Shown here: positions 55,731 to 64,000 of the stretch, in pieces | Position numbering within the stretch: position 1 is the stretch's first letter | Layout of the letters: every line of letters begins with the position of its first letter | Assembly: GCA_025057155.1 (NCBI GenBank) | Contig: JANWYD010000012.1 | Coordinates: 1-64,000 of the forward strand | From: Chloroflexaceae bacterium | Lineage (GTDB): Bacteria > Chloroflexota > Chloroflexia > Chloroflexales > Chloroflexaceae | Direction: 5' to 3' | DNA: 64,000 nucleotides | Program-made: the position numbers and the translations under genes | The notes under the pieces: model-generated | What the model was told of the DNA's origin: nothing | Database searches by the model: none | The model's input: the letters and a program-made list of their open reading frames with translations, nothing else

Positions 55731-55974
55731 ACCCTTCAGCGCAGGGGGTTATCTGTGACTCTACCTCACAGTATACGCAGTCCGGGCGCGCCTGTACAGG
55801 TAGTCGGAGCCGTTGGACCCCAGACGACAGGCAGAGGGTATGGGGCGTGCACGGTTGCCCGGGACTCTCCAACCGGCACGTTCACACCAGGCGCCGATCC
55901 GGGTTCGCCGCACAACAAAAAGCGAGGGTCTGGGAGGAGCGGACCTCCCAGCCCCTCGCGTCCAGGGCCTGCGT
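55731..55974. other. Short intergenic region
   Basis: Holds a CTGGGAGG..CCTCCCAG palindrome (55930-55951) of the GGGAGG family after the TPR gene. No gene. Confidence 0.5.
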
Positions 55975-56412
55975 TCAGGCTCCCGCCAATCGCCGCAGAT
56001 TGGCCCGCGCCGCCGCCGCTGCGTCACGGCGCCCGATGACGTTATAAACGTTGATTGCAGCAATGATCATGCTGCGGGCCGTTTCAAAGTCGCCCCGGCA
56101 GGCCGCGACCAGGCCCAGATTGTGCAGCGACGACGCCACACCAACGTCCAGTCGCAGGGCGCGGCACTCGCTGAGAACGGCGCTGTGCAGTTCGTAACTC
56201 TCCTCCAGATCACCGCGCGCAAACGCCAGACCAGCGAGCAGTTGCATTGCGCCGAGACGCCCGGCGGCACAGCCGATCTTTTCGGCAACTTCAAATGCTC
56301 GCTCCAGATGCGCCTTCGCGGCGCTCAGCGCGCCTTCGAGCCACAACTGCGCGCCTTCGTTGAGGAGCAACGCCACCATAGCGGGCATACCCATGCTGAA
56401 CTGGTTATCCAC
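55975..56412 (-). CDS. TPR-repeat protein
   Basis: 145 residues, all helical. Three to four TPR-like units, e.g. GRLGAMQLLAGLAFARGDLEESYELHSAVL and ASSLHNLGLVAACRGDFETARSMI, separated by ~40 residues. Protein-protein interaction module, possibly a remnant of a larger LuxR/TPR regulator. No Shine-Dalgarno of note. Confidence 0.65.
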   Translation of the reverse strand: MDNQFSMGMPAMVALLLNEGAQLWLEGALSAAKAHLERAFEVAEKIGCAAGRLGAMQLLAGLAFARGDLEESYELHSAVLSECRALRLDVGVASSLHNLGLVAACRGDFETARSMIIAAINVYNVIGRRDAAAAARANLRRLAGA

Positions 56413-56817
56413 GGGACCCTCCGCGGCTCGGAAGATTGTCTGATTATTAAGGAGCGTTAGTGGGGCAAGGGCTTACACTTTCCCGTTGCGGCAAATCATT
56501 CGTAATCACGAAGATTACCAGATCTCACAGCTATGACGTATTGGCAATCACCAGGGCGGCGCAGAGCAGATACGGCCCGGCGGGCCGTCTCTGCATGGCC
56601 CGGCGGCTTTGACACCCCCATCAACGCTCGGTATGATACCCTGGGACAGAGAGCGCCGCCCTTCCGTCCCGATGGCGCTGGCACAAACGTCGCTCGTATC
56701 GCGACTCCAGCGAGTCTGGTCACCCGTCATGCGGGGAGGGTCTGGAAGGGAGCAGCCTGCAGGAGCTTTCCGTTCGAGAAGTCGCCGGATACGCTACGAT
56801 AATTAAGGACACAACTC
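56413..56817. other. Intergenic region without recognised gene
   Basis: Carries an imperfect hairpin GCAGATACGGCCC/GGGCCGTCTCTGC (56567-56595). Frames present look like chance openings. Confidence 0.45.
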
Positions 56818-57918
56818 ATGCACTCCGCGCAGGACGCGCTTGACTTTCTGGGGATAGATTATGTCGAACTGTACGTCAGCAACGCGCGCCAGGCCGCGCA
56901 CTTCTACCGCACCACCCTCGGTCTTGTCCCGGTGGCCTATGCCGGCCTCGAAACCGGCCTGCGCGACCGGGCCAGCTACGTGCTGCAACGCCGCGATGTG
57001 CGCTTCGTGCTTACCGCGCCGCTGCTGCCTGATCACCCTATCGGCGCCTACCTGGCCCGTCACGGAGACGGGGTCAAAGACATCGCGCTGCGCGTGCGCA
57101 ATGCTGCCGCGGCCTATGCCGCCGCGCTGCGTAACGGCGCCATCGGCGTTCAGGCGCCGACCAGCTTCGAGGATGCTGGCGGGCGGGTAGTCAAAGCCAC
57201 CATCGCCGCCTACGGCGATACCGTTCATAGTTTTATTGAACGTGAGGGCTATGAAGGGCTGTTCATGCCGGGTTTCCGGCGCATCGAGCGCCAGGAGCCT
57301 GTGCCCGACACCGGCATCTTCGCCATTGACCATATTGTTGGCAATGTTGAAGCCGGGGCGATGGATCGCTGGGTGGCCTTCTACCGCGACGTGCTTGGCT
57401 TCAAGCAACTGGTGCACTTCGACGATCGCGACATCGCCACCGAATACTCCGCGCTCATGTCCAAGGTGATGCAGAACGGCAGCGGCAAGATCAAGTTTCC
57501 GATCAACGAACCGGCCGAAGGTCGCAAGAAAAGCCAGATTGCCGAATATCTCGAGTACCACGGCGGCCCCGGAGTGCAACACATCGCCCTGGCAACCAGC
57601 GACATCTGCGCCACGGTGGACGCGCTCCGCGCCGCAGGCATCTCCTTTCTCACCGTTCCAGCGGCTTACTACGACGACCTCGAACGCCGCGTGGGCGCGA
57701 TTGATGAGAGCCGCCGGGCTCTCCAGGAGCGGAATATTCTGGTTGACCGCGACGACGAGGGCTACCTGCTCCAGATCTTCAGCCAGCCAGTGCAGGACCG
57801 GCCGACGCTCTTTATCGAGATCATCCAGCGAAAAGGCAGCCGTGGATTTGGCAAAGGCAACTTCAAGGCGCTCTTCGAGGCCATCGAGCGTGAACAGGCC
57901 CGGCGAGGGAACCTCTAA
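56818..57918 (+). CDS. hppD: 4-Hydroxyphenylpyruvate dioxygenase
   Basis: 366 residues, two vicinal-oxygen-chelate halves. Iron ligands: FAIDHIVGN (~residue 180), GVQHIALAT (~residue 260) and FIEIIQRKG (~residue 340). Converts 4-hydroxyphenylpyruvate to homogentisate, for tyrosine breakdown or tocopherol/plastoquinone-like synthesis. AAGGA before the ATG. Next gene is an FAH-family hydrolase; no homogentisate dioxygenase is present. Confidence 0.95.
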   Translation: MHSAQDALDFLGIDYVELYVSNARQAAHFYRTTLGLVPVAYAGLETGLRDRASYVLQRRDVRFVLTAPLLPDHPIGAYLARHGDGVKDIALRVRNAAAAYAAALRNGAIGVQAPTSFEDAGGRVVKATIAAYGDTVHSFIEREGYEGLFMPGFRRIERQEPVPDTGIFAIDHIVGNVEAGAMDRWVAFYRDVLGFKQLVHFDDRDIATEYSALMSKVMQNGSGKIKFPINEPAEGRKKSQIAEYLEYHGGPGVQHIALATSDICATVDALRAAGISFLTVPAAYYDDLERRVGAIDESRRALQERNILVDRDDEGYLLQIFSQPVQDRPTLFIEIIQRKGSRGFGKGNFKALFEAIEREQARRGNL

Positions 57919-57984
57919 GCCTGTATCCACCTGGAGGGCCTGGTGGTGCAAGTCTGAGGATTGCACCATTACAGAAGGACTGCT

Positions 57985-59010
57985 ATGCGACTGGTTTCCT
58001 TCGTTCCACCCGATGGCGCGCCGCGCGCCGGCGCCCTCCTTGGCGATACGGTGGTTGACCTGGCGGTCGCCGCCCCCCTGGTGATCGAGGAGGCCGAGGG
58101 CCTGCGCTGGGATATGGCCAGTCTTCTCCGCGCCGACCAGAACGAGGTCAACCTCGAGAGCGCCGCTGACATTCTGGCCGCCGTGACACACCTGCTCGGC
58201 GGCCAGACGGCAACCTCAGAGGAAGACTGGCACGGCGTAGAGTCCGCTGGCCTGGCCGGCAGCCTCTCGATCGGCGGGGCGGCCTTGCTGCTGCCAGTCA
58301 GCCAGGTGCGCCTCCTGGCGCCGCTGACTCGCCCGACCAGCCTGCGGGTCTACGAGAGCTTCGAGGAGCACGCCATCGCCGTGCGAACCATTCGCGGCGC
58401 CGGTCTGCCCGACACGTGGTACCGCGGCCCGATGTTTGCATTCGCCAACCACGGCGCCATTTTTGGCCCCGATGAGGCGGTGCCGATGCCTCGGGGCGCG
58501 ATGCTTGATTATGGCCTCGGCCTGGCCTGCGTCATCGGCCGGCAGGCGCGTGACCTGCTCCCCGAAGAGGCCCTGACGGTGATTGCCGGCTATACCCTGG
58601 CGAATACCTGGGTGGACCGCGACGCTGAAGAGAATGAACGCGCCCTTGGCCTCGGCCCCGCCAAGTCGCGCGATTTTGCCACCTCGCTCGGCCCCTGGCT
58701 CGTCACCCCCGATGAACTTGAACTGTATGCCGACGACGATGGGCGCCTGAACCTGGTGCTGATCGGGCGCGTCAATGGCATCGAACGCTGCCGCGCGGCG
58801 AGCGGGAACCAGTTCTACAGTTTCGCCCAACTGATCGCCCACGCCAGCCGTGGTGTGACCCTCTTTCCCGGCGATGTGATCGCCAGCGGCCCCGTCGGCG
58901 GCGGTACGCTCCTGGAGAGCGGCGGCGGCTATGGCCCCTGGCTGGAACCCGACGATGTAGTGGAACTGGAGGCCACCGCCCTCGGGGTGCTTCGCAATGT
59001 GATCGCCTGA
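57985..59010 (+). CDS. Fumarylacetoacetate hydrolase-family protein
   Basis: 341 residues. YESFEEHAIAVR, the metal-site WVDRDAEENERALGLGPAKSRDFATSLGPWLVTPDEL and VTLFPGDVIASGPVGGGTLLE follow the FAH C-terminal fold. In the tyrosine pathway FAH cleaves fumarylacetoacetate; related members act on other 2-oxo acids. ATG 57985 with AGAAGGA upstream. Probably co-transcribed with hppD. Confidence 0.88.
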   Translation: MRLVSFVPPDGAPRAGALLGDTVVDLAVAAPLVIEEAEGLRWDMASLLRADQNEVNLESAADILAAVTHLLGGQTATSEEDWHGVESAGLAGSLSIGGAALLLPVSQVRLLAPLTRPTSLRVYESFEEHAIAVRTIRGAGLPDTWYRGPMFAFANHGAIFGPDEAVPMPRGAMLDYGLGLACVIGRQARDLLPEEALTVIAGYTLANTWVDRDAEENERALGLGPAKSRDFATSLGPWLVTPDELELYADDDGRLNLVLIGRVNGIERCRAASGNQFYSFAQLIAHASRGVTLFPGDVIASGPVGGGTLLESGGGYGPWLEPDDVVELEATALGVLRNVIA

Positions 59011-59201
59011 GGGCCGCGAGTTGCGCTGGTACGCCCTATCTGGTATAGTCGCACTAACCTGCCCTCACCGGTGCGAGGGCCTGCAAGGACAGAGTCCTCT
59101 CAGAAAACATCCCGGAGGAGCGCGGAGAGCTATAACCTCCGCATCTCCCCCCAGCCGGCACGCCAACGGCTGCACAGCGCAATCGTGTCTACACTCGAAC
59201 A

Positions 59202-60002
59202 ATGGAAACGAGCGAATACACAACCCTGGCCTCGGTCGAGTTGCGCCACTGGTGGCACCGGGGAATGCGCGCTATCAGTGCGGTCCTGCTTGACCCGCAC
59301 TACACCAGGTGGCCCGGTCTGCGCCTCCTTGATGCTGGCTGCGGCGCCGGCGGCGACGGGTTGTTTCTCGAACGTTACGGCCAGGTGATCGGCATAGACT
59401 ACAGTCCCGAAGCGACGGCCTGGGCCAGTCAGCGCATGCCCGGGCGCGTCGGGCGAGCGTCGGTGCTGGCCCTCCCATTTGCAGACGACAGCTTTGATCT
59501 GGTTACCTGCTACGATGTGCTCTACCACCAGGGCGTGCCTGACGAGGCCATGGCGCTGCGTGAGTTCCGGCGCGTGCTGCGTCCCGGCGCCCGGCTGCTG
59601 CTGCGCCTGCCGGCATACAACTGGCTGCGCTCGCGTCACGACCGGCAGGTGCACACGCGCCGCCGCTACACTGCCAGCGAGGTGCGTGCCATGCTCACCG
59701 ACGCTGGCTTTGCGGTCGAGCGCTGCACCTACGGGCTAACCCTGCTCTTTCCCCTCTCGCTGGCCACGCGGCTGCTCGAGCGCTTTACTCCCGACCGGGG
59801 CGATGCATCGGCCATGGCCCTGCCCGCCGCGCCGATCAATGAGGCGCTTCATAGTATTATGGCCCTCGAAGCCGCCTGGATTGCCGCTGGCAGGAACTTC
59901 CCGTTTGGCCTTTCGGTGATCGTCCTGGCCCGAAACGCCAAGCCCTTCACTCCGCGCCCGAAGGCTGTCGCATCACACCCCCAGCCTGTGGAGGTGCCCT
60001 GA
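59202..60002 (+). CDS. SAM-dependent methyltransferase (Methyltransf_11 type)
   Basis: 266 residues. LLDAGCGAGGDGLFLERYG is the SAM loop (~residue 45), IGIDYSPEA the acidic strand, FDLVTCYDVLYHQGVPDEA the post-motif. Start has a weak ribosome-binding site. Its stop overlaps the next methyltransferase start. Substrate unknown; context suggests a lipid or sugar carrier. Confidence 0.85.
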   Translation: METSEYTTLASVELRHWWHRGMRAISAVLLDPHYTRWPGLRLLDAGCGAGGDGLFLERYGQVIGIDYSPEATAWASQRMPGRVGRASVLALPFADDSFDLVTCYDVLYHQGVPDEAMALREFRRVLRPGARLLLRLPAYNWLRSRHDRQVHTRRRYTASEVRAMLTDAGFAVERCTYGLTLLFPLSLATRLLERFTPDRGDASAMALPAAPINEALHSIMALEAAWIAAGRNFPFGLSVIVLARNAKPFTPRPKAVASHPQPVEVP

Positions 60003-60637
60003 TGTCCCTCGGCGCGCCAGCGACCCTCTTGCAGGAAGCTCTCGACCGCCTCAGCGCCAGCCCGCGGATGTGGGACGCGCTGCGCTGGACGGTGGAAGCT
60101 GGCTTTGAGGGCGAACGCCTGGTGATCGCCCGCGAACTGCGCCCCTGGCACGGCGACCGGCGCCGTTTTCTCGATCTAGGTTGCGGCACCGGCATCTTCG
60201 CCACGGAGTTTCCGCCCGGGCGCTATATCGGAGTTGATATCGCGCCCGGCTACCTTCGCTTCGCCGCCCGGCGGCGTCCGGGCAGCTATGTCGTCAGCGC
60301 GGGCGAGGCCCTGGCATTCGCCGACGCCAGCTTCGATGCGGCGCTGGTGCTCGGCGTGCTTCACCATCTGCCCGACGCCACCGCTCGCGCCGCGATGGAT
60401 GAACTGGCGCGCGTCCTGCGCCCTGGCGCGATCGCTCTGGTGATGGAAGACACCCCGCCCCCCGAGGGCGAGAACCTCGCCGGTCACCTTATGCACGCCC
60501 TTGATCGGGGCGAGCATATCCGCTCGGAGGCCGAATATCGGGTCGTCTTCGGCCCGCGCTTCGCCATCGAACGGGCCTATCCGATGCGGAGCGGTATCTG
60601 TGATTATGCCGTTTTCGTTCTCGAACGCACGCCATGA
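60002..60637 (+). CDS. SAM-dependent methyltransferase, second
   Basis: 211 residues. FLDLGCGTGIFATEFPPGRYIGVDIAPGYL is the SAM site, FDAALVLGVLHHLPDATARAAMDELARVLRPGA the downstream part. Different from its neighbour. Stop overlaps the start of the next gene (ATGA). Confidence 0.85.
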   Translation: MSLGAPATLLQEALDRLSASPRMWDALRWTVEAGFEGERLVIARELRPWHGDRRRFLDLGCGTGIFATEFPPGRYIGVDIAPGYLRFAARRRPGSYVVSAGEALAFADASFDAALVLGVLHHLPDATARAAMDELARVLRPGAIALVMEDTPPPEGENLAGHLMHALDRGEHIRSEAEYRVVFGPRFAIERAYPMRSGICDYAVFVLERTP

Positions 60638-61095
60638 TCAGCAATCAGTCGCGCCAGTCTGTCAAACCGTTGCTCCCAGGCGCACAACGCGCACCAGTAA
60701 AAAGGTCGGCCATGCTTCCCGTTATCGCCATGCTGCTCACCGCCAGCACCCTGACCGTCGTCGGCGAGGTGCTGCTCAAACTGGGGATGAACGCCGTCAG
60801 CGCCCGCGTCGGCCACTTCTCGTTCAATCCCGGCGTACTCTGGGCCACCTTCACCGACTGGCGCGTCCTCATGGGCTTCGCGCTGGTCTTTGGCGGCGCG
60901 CTCTTCTGGCTCGGGGTGATCTCCCGCGTCAATCTCTCGTTCGCCTACCCACTGCTGGCGCTGAACTATGTGATCATTCTCATTCCCTCACGCCTGTTCC
61001 TCAACGAGACGATCACCCCCTACAAGCTGATCGGCGCGGTGATCGTGGTGATCGGGGTGGTGATTATTACCTGGGGCGCGGCGAGCCAGCACTGA
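60634..61095 (+). CDS. Small EmrE/EamA-type membrane protein
   Basis: 153 residues, about four membrane helices, with VVGEVLLKLGMN and SFAYPLLALNYVIILIPSRLFLNE-like parts characteristic of the ArnE/SMR/EamA fold. Likely a lipid-linked sugar or small-molecule flippase half. Start ATG 60634 is coupled to the previous stop; a later ATG (60712) would also retain all helices. Confidence 0.78.
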   Translation: MISNQSRQSVKPLLPGAQRAPVKRSAMLPVIAMLLTASTLTVVGEVLLKLGMNAVSARVGHFSFNPGVLWATFTDWRVLMGFALVFGGALFWLGVISRVNLSFAYPLLALNYVIILIPSRLFLNETITPYKLIGAVIVVIGVVIITWGAASQH

Positions 61096-63119
61096 TCGCG
61101 CCTCGACGGTCATTCTCCGCGCGGGGCCTGTGGGCGGAACTCCTGGCGCTGCTGGGCTGCGCCCTCGCCCTGTGGCTGCTGGCCTACCAGGCCCCCTTCG
61201 ACCACACGCTGTTCGTCGGCGGCGAGCCGGCCCTGCAGCGCCGCGAGGACGATGCGCCCTTCCTGCGCGGCGCCCATGGCTCCGAACCGCCCGAGCGCGT
61301 GCTCACCTCCGACGATCCGCGCGGCTACATCTGGTGGTGGGAGGCGCTGGAACGCACCGGCGGCCGGCCCTACCGCTGGATGCGCCCGGAGGCGGCGATC
61401 GTGCTTCCCGGCGCCGGCGGCGGCCTGCACGTGGTCTCCCTGCTTGCCGCGGGCAGCCCGGTCGGCACCGAAACGGTCTGGGAGACCGGCCTGGGGACGC
61501 CGTACACCCTCACCCTCCCGCCCGGCGAACCGCGACGCTACCACCTGCTGGCCCGCTCCGCTCGCACTGGCGATCTGCGCATCAATATGCGCTCAACGTC
61601 CTTCGTCCCCCCCGGCGATCCGCGCGAATTAAGCTTCATCCTCTACGAAGCGCGCCAGCGTAGCGCGAACGGCCCGCCCCGCGCTCCGGCCTGGCCAGTA
61701 CTGGCCTGGCTGACTCTGAGTCTGACGGTGATCTTTATCCTCGCCCGCGACCTCGGCGCGGGCCGACGCGGCGCACTGGCGCTCGCTGGCGGGGCCGCGC
61801 TGGTCGCCGCCTGGCTCCTGGCCTTTCACCGCCTGGCCCTCACGGTCGTTGCGCCACACCTGGGCATACTGGCGCTCAGTTGCGCCGCTCTGGCTGTCCT
61901 GGCTCTGCTGCTGACCAAACCCGGCGCCGGAGCGGCAGCGCGTCCTGTCATCGGCCTGATGGTCCTTGCCTTCGCCCTGCGCATGGGAGGCATGCTGCAT
62001 CCCCAGGCCCTCTTCAGCGACCTGGGGTTGCATGCCAACAATCTGTTCAAGGTCACGCTGGGAATGGTCTTTTTTACCACCGGCCTGCCCGGCGATGCCG
62101 GCGGCGGGCAGCAGCCCTACCCGCCAGGGACGTACCTGCTGCTGCTGCCGGGCCAACTGGTGGCCGCCAGCGACGCGACGCGCCGGCTGCTGGTGCAGGG
62201 GGGCGCGGCCCTGCTCGACGTGCTGAGCATTAGTCTGATCTGGGCGCTGCTGGGCCGGGCAGGATTTAGCAGGCGCGCGCGGCTGCTGGGCGCGGCCCTT
62301 TATCTGCTGCCGACGCCCGCGCTGGAGTCGTTTTCTATCGGTGAATACGCCAACCTTGGCGGCCAGGCCCTGGCGCTCCCGCTCCTCGCCATGCTCGGCC
62401 TGGGGCTGGCAGGAGCACAACCGTCGGCGGAGCGGCCACTGCAAGGGCGCGCGCGCACCATGGCCGCGCTGACGGTCGCAGTGGGGCTGGGGTTGCTGGG
62501 CCATTCCGGAGTGACGCTCTCGGTGGGCGCGCTCATTGCCGCCGCCTGGCTCTTCGCCTGGGCCGACCGGTTGAGGGGCCGGACCCCCGCCATCGCGCTG
62601 GCGAAACTGACGCTTGCCAGCGCCATCGGCCTGGGAGCGGCGATCCTGTTCTTTTACAGCGCGCCGATTTTCGTTGAAGCCATAGCCGAACGTGAGAGCG
62701 GCGGCGGCGGCGCGCCCCTGCCGCAGGTGCTGTGGGACACGCTGGCGGCCCTGGCGGGCCTGGCGCCGCCGCAGGGCGCGCGGGTGCGCCTGCCGCCGCT
62801 GATCGGCCCGCTGGCCGTGGCCGGGCTGGCGCTACTATTGCTGCGCCGCGACCCGCAGGCCGCGCCGCTCCGCGTGCTCCTTGCCGCCTGGTGGGCCGGC
62901 GTGGCCCTGAGCCTGGGTCTGCTAATCGTGGCAGGCCAGGGGGTGCGCTGGGCCATCTTTCTCTACCCGGCGCTGTGCGTTTCCGCCGGCCTCCTACTGG
63001 ACAGGCTGGGCCGGCGCGGCCGGGGAGGCCAGGCCGTGGCCCTGGCAACCCTGATCCTCGTTCTGGCTGTGGGCATGGGCGCCTGGATCGTGCAGATCCG
63101 CGACTACATTCACACCTGA
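61092..63119 (+). CDS. Large polytopic membrane protein, GT-C glycosyltransferase-like
   Basis: About 675 residues: one N-terminal helix, a ~150-residue soluble segment, then twelve or so membrane helices. SDLGLHANNLFKV and QQPYPPGTYLLLLPGQLV recall GT-C enzymes that use lipid-linked sugars. The frame has no ATG, GTG or TTG between the previous gene and the clear protein start; CTG at 61092, overlapping the upstream TGA, is the only plausible initiation codon. Last gene of the four-gene set. Confidence 0.75.
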   Translation: MIAPRRSFSARGLWAELLALLGCALALWLLAYQAPFDHTLFVGGEPALQRREDDAPFLRGAHGSEPPERVLTSDDPRGYIWWWEALERTGGRPYRWMRPEAAIVLPGAGGGLHVVSLLAAGSPVGTETVWETGLGTPYTLTLPPGEPRRYHLLARSARTGDLRINMRSTSFVPPGDPRELSFILYEARQRSANGPPRAPAWPVLAWLTLSLTVIFILARDLGAGRRGALALAGGAALVAAWLLAFHRLALTVVAPHLGILALSCAALAVLALLLTKPGAGAAARPVIGLMVLAFALRMGGMLHPQALFSDLGLHANNLFKVTLGMVFFTTGLPGDAGGGQQPYPPGTYLLLLPGQLVAASDATRRLLVQGGAALLDVLSISLIWALLGRAGFSRRARLLGAALYLLPTPALESFSIGEYANLGGQALALPLLAMLGLGLAGAQPSAERPLQGRARTMAALTVAVGLGLLGHSGVTLSVGALIAAAWLFAWADRLRGRTPAIALAKLTLASAIGLGAAILFFYSAPIFVEAIAERESGGGGAPLPQVLWDTLAALAGLAPPQGARVRLPPLIGPLAVAGLALLLLRRDPQAAPLRVLLAAWWAGVALSLGLLIVAGQGVRWAIFLYPALCVSAGLLLDRLGRRGRGGQAVALATLILVLAVGMGAWIVQIRDYIHT

Positions 63120-63137
63120 GGCGGCCACAAACGCGAG

Positions 63138-63168
63138 GGCGTGGGAGGGCTTTGCCTTCCCACGCCCC
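63138..63168. repeat. GCGTGGGAGGGC/GCCTTCCCACGC palindrome
   Basis: Palindrome just past the GT-C gene, with the CCCTGTTCAGCCTGC tail; probable terminator and member of the dispersed family. Confidence 0.6.
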
Positions 63169-63216
63169 TGTTCAGCCTGCAGAAACGCCCGACCCCCCAC
63201 CGTCGGCGTTACACCC

Positions 63217-63618
63217 TCAACTCCGCGCAATGTCGCGCACTACATCGGTTACCGACAGCACGCCGATCGGCTTGACCCCCTCGCCAGCATCTTCCACCAC
63301 GACCACGCGATGGATGCGCCGCTCCATCATGAGACGGCTCGCGTCCTGCACGGTATCATTCGGGCGCACCGAAACCACATCCGTCACCATGATGTGTCCG
63401 GCGGTCAGACCGCGCCAGTGCTTCCAGTACTGCTCGTAGAGGCGCGCATTCACCAGATCCGTGCGAGAGATCAGCCCGATCATGTTGCCTTCATCGTTGA
63501 CCACAACGAGCGCGCTCACATCTTGCTCCGACATCTGTCGCGCCACATCCTGGATCGGGGTCTCGCGACGACACGTCAACACGCCGTGATGCATGACCTC
63601 ACCCACAAGACGTTCCAT
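63217..63618 (-). CDS. CBS-domain pair protein
   Basis: 133 residues, two CBS motifs: VGEVMHHGVLTCRRETPIQDVARQM...GLISRTDLV and AGHIMVTDVVSVRPNDTVQDASRLM...GVLSVTDVV. Binds adenosine nucleotides in many proteins; a free-standing pair is usually regulatory. AAAGGA upstream of the ATG. Transcribed from the promoter at 63672. Confidence 0.92.
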   Translation of the reverse strand: MERLVGEVMHHGVLTCRRETPIQDVARQMSEQDVSALVVVNDEGNMIGLISRTDLVNARLYEQYWKHWRGLTAGHIMVTDVVSVRPNDTVQDASRLMMERRIHRVVVVEDAGEGVKPIGVLSVTDVVRDIARS

Positions 63619-63671
63619 ATGCGCTGTCCTTTCGAGGCGTGACTATCCATTTGTGACACAGGGTACATACG

Positions 63672-63700
63672 AGTATAATCCTTCTGACACGCTGCGTCAA
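63672..63700 (-). promoter_or_regulatory. Promoter of the CBS gene
   Basis: On the minus strand TTGACG (63700-63695), a 17-bp spacer, TATACT (63677-63672). Leader ~47 nt. Confidence 0.75.
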
Positions 63701-63809
63701 CTACTCGTGCGGGTAGGACAGGTGGGGAGGGTGAGGCTATCCTCCCTACCCGTTTGCATATGAGGCAGCGGGGCAATGGAGGAAGGGCGTCCAACTACGC
63801 CCCCCAACG

Positions 63810-63984
63810 GTTCTCAGGTGCAGGGTTTTCCGGAACCTCCTCGCGTCACATTCGTCATCAGGGGCATTGGGACGCCCAGATCCTCCCTCTCTACCTACGG
63901 TGGAGAGAGGGGCAGGGGGGTGAGGATCAGAAGCGCATTGGAATGCCGAAAACCCCTTCTCGCTCGAAAAACCCTACACCTGAG
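63810..63984 (-). mobile_element. MITE-like palindromic element, copy C (inverted)
   Basis: About 175 bp, in the opposite orientation to copies A and B. Left end TTCTCAGGTGCAGGGTTTTC, right end ACCCTACACCTGAG. GCCCCCCAACGG lies at both edges (63799-63810 and 63985-63996), a 12-bp direct repeat as expected for a target duplication. The interior shares CGCATTGGAATGCCGAAAA with the complement of copies A and B. Confidence 0.8.
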
Positions 63985-64000
63985 GCCCCCCAACGGGGAG

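Noticed and set aside
60501-61091. Upstream extension of the GT-C gene to an ATG at 60501
   Set aside because: Would overlap the second methyltransferase and the whole EmrE-like gene in another frame; sequence there is not protein-like.

Overview
This 64 kb window is a high-GC bacterial chromosome segment that most resembles a Chloroflexota genome, probably of the filamentous phototroph group (Chloroflexales/Roseiflexaceae-like). I infer this from a Firmicutes-like insert in ribosomal protein S12, a plant/cyanobacterial-type phytoene desaturase, a propionyl-CoA carboxylase-type carboxyltransferase, roadblock/LC7 signalling proteins, a WD40 pseudokinase, and many short palindromes between genes. 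No rRNA, tRNA or CRISPR array could be supported. Species level cannot be decided from sequence alone.

Layout. 1-4.8 kb (minus): the str operon rpsL-rpsG-fusA-(rRNA methyltransferase-like gene)-tuf, read from a near-consensus promoter. 5-11.4 kb (minus): endonuclease V, a molybdopterin oxidoreductase, a 1029-residue pseudokinase/WD40 membrane protein and phytoene desaturase. 11.6-16.8 kb (plus): glycosidase-like protein, TlpA-type lipoprotein, aminotransferase, PfkB sugar kinase. 17-21.5 kb (minus): a partner-switching module with two RsbW-like kinases and one STAS protein, an acyl-CoA carboxylase subunit and a WecG-type glycosyltransferase. 22-30.7 kb (mostly plus): aspS, a receiver-roadblock fusion, rplU-rpmA-rpmE, purK-purE-rfbB, tdk. 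30.8-37.1 kb (minus): pspA, rsmG, nadD, membrane proteins, a lipoprotein, and a DUF4397 surface protein with an LPATS-type C-terminal anchor. 37.2-45.5 kb (plus): one apparent operon for uptake and hydrolysis of a pyrimidine- or hydantoin-like compound (two permeases, ATPase, binding protein, luciferase-like oxidoreductase, dihydropyrimidinase, M20 amidohydrolase) behind a structured leader. 45.6-48.2 kb (minus): an AT-richer type II restriction-modification pair. 48.3-51.8 kb (minus): dnaX-ybaB-recR plus a roadblock gene. 52.0-53.6 kb (plus): a DsbA-like lipoprotein with an in-frame TGA and a secreted Pro/Thr-rich protein. 53.8-56.4 kb (minus): a NarL-type two-component pair and a TPR protein. 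56.8-63.1 kb (plus): 4-hydroxyphenylpyruvate dioxygenase with an FAH-family hydrolase, then an overlapping four-gene set of two methyltransferases, a small membrane carrier and a polytopic glycosyltransferase-like protein. The window ends with a CBS protein (minus) and a mobile repeat.

The most notable observation is the gene at 52044-52808. A single in-frame TGA sits where the first cysteine of a DsbA-type CxxC motif belongs (UxxC), the frame is intact downstream, and a short hairpin with a G at loop position 2 starts 13 nt after the TGA. This is the pattern of a bacterial selenocysteine gene, although a nonsense mutation is the competing explanation. The second is a ~176-bp palindromic, MITE-like element present three times, two copies of which are flanked by 9-12 bp direct repeats.
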